From an uncultured Lachnospiraceae bacterium (GTDB lineage: Bacteria > Bacillota > Clostridia > Lachnospirales > Lachnospiraceae): 33,362 nt of DNA. Below, in pieces: positions 12,101 through 21,100 of the stretch (positions are counted from its first letter, which is position 1; every line of letters begins with the position of its first letter). Where the stretch lies: NCBI GenBank assembly GCA_910586955.1, contig CAJUMM010000029.1, positions 1 through 33,362 on the forward strand. Reading direction: 5' to 3'. Under the pieces are notes generated by a model, which was given only the letters and a program-made list of their open reading frames with translations, was not told the origin of the DNA and made no database searches. The position numbers were made by a program, and so were the translations under genes.

Positions 12101-15100
12101 GGCACTCACGGTGCCGTAAGTGCGGGGATTTCGGTGCCGGATTCCGGCGTACATACCACCAACCGGATCCGTATCCGCTATCCCTCCCTGGAGAACAAAA
12201 GTTTTGTCTCTGAAAGTCCCTCAGACGGCGTGGAGGATGCAAAGCTTGGAGTCCGTTCAGAGAAGGGGACGGAAGGGGAATACACCTACTATCCTGATAA
12301 CAGCGATAAGTCCCAGGCCTTTTCCTACCGGGACCGGCTTTACTATCATGTGAAGGCCCAGAGTGCAGCAACGGCAAGCGAGTATATGTACCACGGGGAT
12401 ATCAACCATGGAAGAATCCGTATGGTCCTGGTGCTTCCCAAACACGTGACCTTTGATTTCCATGGAACCCTGGAGGAGGACGGAACATTACGGGGAGGAA
12501 GCGGCGATGACGGCGCTCTCTATCTCATGTACAAAAAAGAGGACGGCGGGCTTGCGCGGATGGAGCTTTCACAGATAGAGCAGGCCGGTTTCCGCCTGCG
12601 CCTTGAGAAGCGTGAGATCAATGAGGAGGGCCGAGAGGTTCTGGTCTTCGGCTTGATCACGCCGGGAGATTACGGGAACGGGGCAGGCAAGGATCCCAGT
12701 TATGAAGACTATCTGGACGGCAGGAAGATGCCGGGATACTTTGGGAGCAGTGAAATTCTGGTGCTGGGGATCCGCACGGAGATCTCTTCCCTGGAGCCGG
12801 CAGATACCATTCTCATGGGAGAGCGGTACTGGGATGAAAATTACGCTGCGGATACTTACATCACCCTGGAGGATTTGGACGGCGCCTATTTAAAGGATTT
12901 GTACCCGGCCGGCGGGTTTGACAAACTGGAGGAGTACAGCGACCGCCAGGTTTACTATGCCAGGGAAGAAGCGGATCAGGAGGAGGAGGGAATTGACTTT
13001 GACGGGGACGGGGATTACAGCGATCGGTACTCCCATGATGTGACAGGGGCCATTACCGTGCTGAAGCCCCATGCCACAGCCCGGCTGGATACCTCGAAGA
13101 AGCGCATAGAGATTACCAACCCGGATCTGTTCGGCGGAACTTCCCGGGTGGTGGAAGACCCGGCAGTAAAGGGCGCAGAGCAGATGATGATTTATCTGGA
13201 TCAGGCGGTGAACGAGGGCAGCGCCGTACCCCGGTTCCTCATTGACTTCCGAATTCCCTTCCGGGGCACGGACGACGGCACCCGGGAGGAGGCCGGGATC
13301 ACGGATAACAAGGTGACAGGGCGGATTTTTGCCATCAGCACCGGCAAATGGGAAATCCCGGAAAGTGCGGGAGACGCGGCCTACCGGGAAGAGCTTAAGA
13401 AACATCTGAAGGTCCATGTCTTTGTCCAGTACAGCGACGACCTGGAGGCGGAGCACCCCTTGGGACCCGCAGACGCCAAGGTGTCCTATGACAATGAGAT
13501 GGATGATATGCTGGCGGGCACCGGAGAGTGGCTTGACCTGCTGGCCTACAGCGGAAAGTCAGGGGGCGTTTCCATTGAAGAGAATTATGTGGTCAATATG
13601 CAGCCCCTTACGGCCAAATATGATTTGGGCCGCAGGATTTACCAGATCCGGTATGTAATTGTTTCCGATGATCCTGCCTACATGGTTCCCCAGGGCTTCC
13701 GCTTAGCCATAGATGCGGATCCCGGGAAAACAGGAAGCCAGGAGATGGATGAGGTGGATCCGGAGCGGGAGAACTTAAAGGAGCTGCCAGACAGTGTAGT
13801 GTCAAAACTCACCGTGGACGAGAGCGGTTCCGTCACTGTCCAGAAGAAAGGAAATGCGGCCTTTGTAATGGCCACAGTAGGGCATGACTATGCCCGTAAA
13901 CAGCACATAAACTATTTTGCAAATCCCTGGGCCAGGTACGACACAGACCAGTACGGACGGATCGGGGAGCGGGCCAGGGCGGGTTATTATGTGAGCCGGG
14001 AGATGCCCGTTTTGGAGGTGGATCTGGACGCCCTGTATCTGAAACAGGGCATGGACGACCAGGGGAAGGACTTTATCTATAAATGGGTGGATGATCTGCT
14101 GATCAGCCAGAGCAGCAAAACATTGAAGTATACGGCTTCCATCTGGAATATGTCTCAGGAAGCCGTGGACAAAACGGATCTGAAGAAGGGCACAGTGGTA
14201 GACGATGCTACCAATCCCCAGATTTCTGTAGTGCTTCCTTTTATCCAGGACATTGACTCTGCATTAGACCCGCTGGATCCTTCAAAATACCAGAATTACC
14301 GTTATATGGAGTACCAGGAAGACCAGTGGGAGGCTTCCTATCTGAATCCCAATCCGGATAAGCCCTGGAACCGGCCGGCAGAGCAGAAAGATGCAGGCTG
14401 GAGCTGGCATATTGAGGACGAAGAGGGGAAACGGACCGAGGCTCACCAGATCCGGGGAGTTGCCTTGGAGATGTACGATCATGTGACGGATATTAATGAT
14501 ACGGGACAGCGCCGGGTTCTTACCTGGACAGCAGACGGAATCCTGAAACCCGGGCAGCGGCTGGTGATCGATTTTCTGGTACCTGTTACCACGGAAGGAG
14601 CGGGAATCGGAAGTTCCGGCAGGATGAACTGCAAGGCCTATGCCTTTAAGCCCGGATCCTTTGTGCCCCATATTCCCGAGAGCATCAGCGGTGCGGAGAC
14701 TTATTCCTATGAACTGGATAAGCGGGATATCAACCGGAACGGGTTGATGAACAGTGAAAATACCCTGGTGAAGACCCTGGGGGGCATTGCCTTTAATGCC
14801 CAGGAGAGCATCACCCGTACCAAGCTGTCCTTCTCAGAGTATGGAACGGGCTTAAATGCCACGGGCAATGACTATACCAAGCCATCTTTGGTACCGGAAG
14901 GCTCGGAATACAGCTTCCATTCCGTGATCTTGAATCCCAATACTACGGGAACAGGAAACGGCTATACCCGGCCTATTCTCTATGATGTGCTGCCTTATGC
15001 AGACGATATAAGGCTTACTACCATTACCGGACAGCCCGAAAAGCGTGGATCTGTGTGGCGTGGGTATGTGCGTCTTTCTACCGTCGCAGTAGAAGTGCGC

Positions 15101-18100
15101 ACGGGCACCGAAGATGCCAGGAAGATGGAGGACGGGAAGGATGTGAATATCTGGGTAGGCCCCTTCCAGATGAAGAACGGGGAGATTGTGCCCATTGACA
15201 GGAAGAACCTGCCCAAATTGGCCCAGACAACCAGCAGCGATTTCTACAAGTCCATCCGGGGCGAAGGAGAAGCGGCTTTAAGGGAGAAGGGAAAATATTT
15301 TGTCCGCCTGTCGGAGATGCTGGCGCTGAAAGATACGGAGCCGGAGAAATACGAAGAGCTGGAGCGCCATGTGCAGGCCATCTATGCAGAACCGGAGGCA
15401 AGTTTTGTCCTGGGTGCAAATACAAAAATGACCCTTGTTTACCAAATGAAGGCGCCCTTGAACCTGCCTCTGTACAACGGCTATACGCCGGAGGAGAGTC
15501 TTTCGGTGAAGCTGGATGCCGCAGATTTCAGCGGGTGGAACAGTTTTGTGACCCAGACGGGGGATCTGGCAGTCCAGGAATCCTCCAATGCCGGTGTTTA
15601 TCTGGATGCTCCGGCGGATCGGGGCTATATCGGCTACTATGTATGGCTGGATGATAATTACAGCAGTGTCTTTACGGATGAGGCCCAGTATGAGCACAGG
15701 AAAGACGGCCGCTGGATTTTGAAAAAGATAACCAAGGATCTGAATGAGGACGGCAAGCCGGATGATCCAGGGATCAACGGTGTGAAGGTGGAGCTTCTCT
15801 CCCCGGCCGGATACCCGGTGAACCAGGAGGGGGAGCTGGTGGCTGTGGTAGACGGAAGGTATTGCCTGGTGGATGAGGCTACGGGAGAACTTCTGCTGGA
15901 TACTACGGATAAACCTATTTATACGATCTATGGGCCGGAAGTATATATTACGGAAAAAGATGCTTACGGAAACGACGGCTACTATGTCATGTCCAATCTG
16001 ATGCCGGGCAGCTATAAACTGCGGTTTACCTTCCCGGAAGGGATTTGGGACGAGAGTGCTTTGACTACCCGAATTCTGGGAAATGCAGCCCTGGGGGGCA
16101 CCACTACGTCCATGAAAGTGTACCGCCCGGGAGATACCCTGCCGGATCTGGGAAATCCCGGGACCGGTGCGGCAGCAGGTGACGGGGAAGAGGTAAACAG
16201 CCTGGTGATTCAGACTGTGAATGCCGTCCGTGTGGATGCCATAGGAACCAATCCCGCCACCTACCCCGCCTATGACGAGCGCATGACCGCCTACAATCTG
16301 GGAGTGGCCCCGGCCTACATTTACGGAGGATACGCCTGGCTGGACGAGGGGCCGGATCCCGGCAGGCTGGACGGCTATAAACAAGAGGGGGAGGCTCCCA
16401 TCCAAGGCCTGGGTGTGACCATTTACCAGGTTGCTCCGGACGGCAGGCTGCTGCCCGCTTACGACAGGGATGGAAACCTGATCTCCCGTATTCAGACGGA
16501 CAAAGACGGGTATTTCCGCACCAGCCTCTACCCTTACCGCAGCTATGTGGCGGTAGCGATGCTGGAGAGGGGACTTTATGAACCATCTGTGTTTAATCCT
16601 CACGACGATCCCTTGGAGAGGGAGGACGACAACGATCTGCGGTACAATCCGGATTACCCGGAGGGTATGCGGAATGTTACCCCGGTCTTTGCGGCTACGA
16701 AACGGGGGCAGAAGCTTACGGAGGATAAGCGCTATTATGGTCCCTTTGACGGCCTGGGCCTGGGGCTAATGAGACAGGGTAAGGCTCATATCGGAAAATA
16801 CGTCTTTGAAGACAGGGACTACAACGGCGTGTACGGAGAGTACATCAATGAGGAAGGATATGTGGTGACGGAGCCCGGAGTGAACGGTGTGAGAATCGGG
16901 CTGGAGCAGTACGGCTATGATGAGACCCTGCAAAAATGGGTTTTGATACCCGGAACTGCAGAGGAGGGTTTCTTCCAGATGGCTGTAAGCCAGGGAGGAT
17001 CCTATATCTTCCCGGATCTTCCCACTACCGTGGTTTTGGACGACGGGATTGCCCGGCTGGCAGGATACCGGGTGAAGGTGGATATGGATAGCATCCCCGA
17101 AGGATATACGCCCGCCAAATACCACATGAGCGGACGGTGGTCCGACAGTGATCTGCCGGTGCAGCCGGATCCCGGAGGAGATAGGGGAGGCTTCCGTTAT
17201 TTGAAACGCTATGGGGATGTGGAAGATCATCCTATGCCGGTGGCGCGGAAAGTGGAATCGGAAGAGGATGCAAATTTTGTAGTAGAAGGCATTGCCTATG
17301 ATACTTCTGCGGGAGAGGGCATTCTGGATATGAATATAGGCCTTGCCACCGTAGAGACGGCCCAGATCCGGGGAACCCTGTGGGAGGACAAAAATTATGA
17401 CGGCATGAATAACATCTACAAGGATGCAGAGGGCAAAGAGGTACAGGAGCCCGGTATAAAAGGGATTGAATTGGAATTGCTTCCTTATTACTACGAATCC
17501 GGCCATGATACGGTGAAGGGAAAATGGGTTCCTTTGAAAGCTTCGGATGTGGGGGAAGATATTTATAAGCGCTATACGAGCCAGACGGAGACGGAGGAGG
17601 ACGGCGGATATGTCTTTGACCATGTGCCCTCTACGGTGATGGTGCAGGATCAGAAACATATCTGCGGCTATCAGGTATCCATAAAAAGTGATTTGGATGC
17701 TTTGGGTCTGGCAGTTACCCGTTACCGGAGCGGCAGTAATGCAACAGACAATACACTTCAGAGGGGAAGCGGCGTGCTGGGAGGAGACGGCGAGTATCTG
17801 GTTCCCGCCAGACAGGTGGAAGGCAGCGATCTGATTAAAGAATACGGTTCCCCTGCCCTTGGGAACCAGGCGGCTATGCTGGTACACAACGATCTGGGCT
17901 GGTTTGACGTGAACAAGACCAAGAACCTGGAGTCCGGCCAGGGAGGCCTGCGGCGCTTTGACTTGGTGGAGATATCAGGCCGGGCATGGCTGGACGAAAA
18001 CTATAACGGTATCATGGACGAGAAGGAAGCGGGCCTCGGGGGCGTGGAGATTATGCTTTCCCGGTACTGTCTGACGAAGGACGGAGACCCGTTAAAAGAC

Positions 18101-21100
18101 CCTGAGGCCGGAACGGATAAAGAAGGAAATCCCCTCTACTGGAGGGCGGATCCGGATTTCTTACAGACTGTAAAGACGGATGCTAAGGGAGACTACAGCT
18201 TTGAGGATCTGAAAACCTATGTATACCGGGATGGAGATTACTGTCTGGCAGGCTACAAGACGGCAGTGAAGGAACATCCGTCTGGAACTGGCGATTATGC
18301 CGTAACGCTGTACCGGCAGCCGGTAAAAGATGGGCAGCGCAACAGTGATTTGAAGGATGGAAAACTGAATGAAGAAGAGGAGTACATTGTAACTGCCAGG
18401 AAGATAAAAAATCCGGGCAAGGATGTATTTTATCTGCTGGATCTGGAAGGGAAAACCTACGATCCGGTTCTTGGCAGTCCCCAGGGCGGATTTGACGCCG
18501 GTTATCTGGAGTATCCGGATTCCGTGATTGCAGGCTGTGTGTTTGACGATCTGAATTATGACGGCATTATCAACAAGGGTCTGGATGAGGACGGAAATGA
18601 GAAAGAAGACGGGTTTACACAAAAAATCCGTGAAGCCATTGCGGCTGGGCCCATTTATACCTATCTGGAGGTTCATGCTAAAGCTTATTACTATCAGGAC
18701 GGACAATGGCATCCCTATTGCCCGGACGGAGGGACGGATCAGGCAGAGTACAGCGTGCGTGTAGACCTGAAAGGGGACGGAAGCTATGAACTGCCTGTAC
18801 CTACCCAGTTCCTGGTAGAGGATCAGCGCCGCCTGGCCGGTTATGAGGTGGAGGTGAACAAGGTTCCCTCAGGCTATCATGTGACCAGGCATCTGGGAAA
18901 TCAGGGAAAGGGAAATGAAAATACCCTGCGCAAGATCTATCTGGCGAACAGAACCAGTTACCGTCTGACAAAGACGGATCTAAACGGGATATACGGAGGA
19001 AAACTCTGGGAAGAGATTGACGGCAAGTTAGTGGCAGCCGGGAAACCTGTGTCAGCGGAAGCCGAAGGAGCCAGCGTGAATATGGCGGATGGCTATGATG
19101 TGGCGAAGGCCCGGACGCTTGAGGGATACAACGTGGGCTACACAGGCCAGCGCTCCTCCCGGATCCGCGGATATGCCTTTAAGGATACCAACTACAATGG
19201 CGTGTACGGCGGCTCTGCAGAAGATTATCCTTTGAGTAATATCAAAGTGGGACTGAAGCTCTTTGAACTGGATGCGGATACGGATGAATGGATAGAGCGG
19301 ACCGATCTTTATGAGCCCGGGAAAAGTTATTTCCGGGAAATGCAGACGGGAGACGAAGGAGGATATATTTTCCTGGATCTTCCCACCCATGCAGAGCATG
19401 GAAGGGATTACGACGGTACTCCCAAGCTCTTTGGCTATGAGGTATGGCTTGCAGAGACGGCGAAGGAGGACGGAAATCCACTGGCGGCCACCTTCTATCA
19501 GGTGGATCTGGGAAAGAAAACCGGAATACTCAACAGCGCCCTGAACGGGGAGACCGGGCAGGTGCTAAAGCCGGAACCGGCCCCGGGAGAGAAGGATACC
19601 CTAAACGGGGAAATCTATAAAGGAAAGATTGTGACGGCCATGAAGCTTGAGAAGGACGATCCCACCCTGGCGGATGTGGTGAAGGGATATGACTGCGCCC
19701 ACGGGACCAACCGGATTAATTACAATCTGGGCTTTGTGGACTACCAGCCGGGCAGTATAGAAGGAACGGCCTTTGTGGACCGGGATTACGACGGGCTTTA
19801 TAAGAAGGATACGGATGATCCCCTGGAAAATATGGAGATTGGCATCCGGCTTATGCGTTATGATCAGGAGAAGGATACCTGGGTGGAAGCTCCTGGAGCA
19901 GATCCGGACGGCTCCGGGGATGGGTTTGTGAAGAAAACCCGCACGGATAAAGAAGGACACTACAAGTTTGAAGAGCTTCCGGTTACACAGAAAGCAATAG
20001 AGGAAGGAGATGGCTTATACGGCTACAGCCTCTATGTGCTGGGGGAGACGGATCGGTATGTGACAAAATACCAGGTGAACAAGGGCAAGGGCGACAGCGC
20101 ATTGCTACACGATACCAGGCAGATTGTCAAGTTGAGCACCTGGCCGGAGATTATGGAGACAAAGGCAGGAGCAGATCTCCCGGAGAAAACCGTGGTGTTG
20201 GGAAACCCTGTGGATACTTCCAAGAAAGAACCCTTGAATACTCCCTATATTGTGCTGGGCTATGATATGCTGCGGGGAGTGATGCTGACGGATTACAATG
20301 TAGGATTTACTCCCAAGGATGAAATTTACCGCGTGAGCGGAATCGTCTGGGAGGATGCAAACTACAACGGAATCCTGGACGAGGAGAAGCCTGTGCAGGG
20401 AATAGAGGTTACACTGGAAAAGTGGTATTTCCAGAATGATCAGTGGACCCAGGATCCGGCAGGAACCCAGAGGGCAGTTACGGAGGGGGATGGAACCTAT
20501 GCCTTTGAGAATTTGAAGGCGGTGGAACTTGTGAACGGAGATTTGGCAGTCTGCGGCTATAAAGCGCAGGTGAAAAGCCTGCCTCAGGGATACGCAGTGA
20601 GTGTATTTCATGCCAATAAGGGCAAAAAGGACAGCGATTTGAATGATAAGACGGGATACCTGGAGGAAGACGGGGAGATGCTGGTGCTGGCAGATAAGGC
20701 AGACGAGACCACGCCGGAGAGCTATAAGCTTGGCGGATATAACATTTCCCATGGACATTCCCTGGAGGATTTGAATGCGGGCCTGGTTTCTTTTGAACGG
20801 GGCAGCATCCGGGGGCTTGCCTTCGAAGACTCCAACAGCAACGGCGTCTGTGACTCGGATGAGCGGATAGTCAGCGGTGCAGCCGTATATCTGCATATTT
20901 CGGTGAAGAAACCGGATACGGAAGGAGAGGCCGGGGATGGTGGTACAAAGGATCCGGATGCTTCCGGAATTTCAGATGATTCCGGCGATCCGGATCAGCC
21001 TGGGATACCGGAGGACGTGGAAATCCGCACCACCGTAACAGACAGCAGGGGACGATTTACCTTTGACGATTTGCCGGCCCTTGATGAAAACGGGGAACTC

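Noticed and set aside
15278..16603. Antisense open frame of 441 codons under the first SdrD_B modules
   Set aside because: The + strand encodes recognisable SdrD_B motifs here, and the antisense product is His/Arg/Ile-rich with no recognisable domain.
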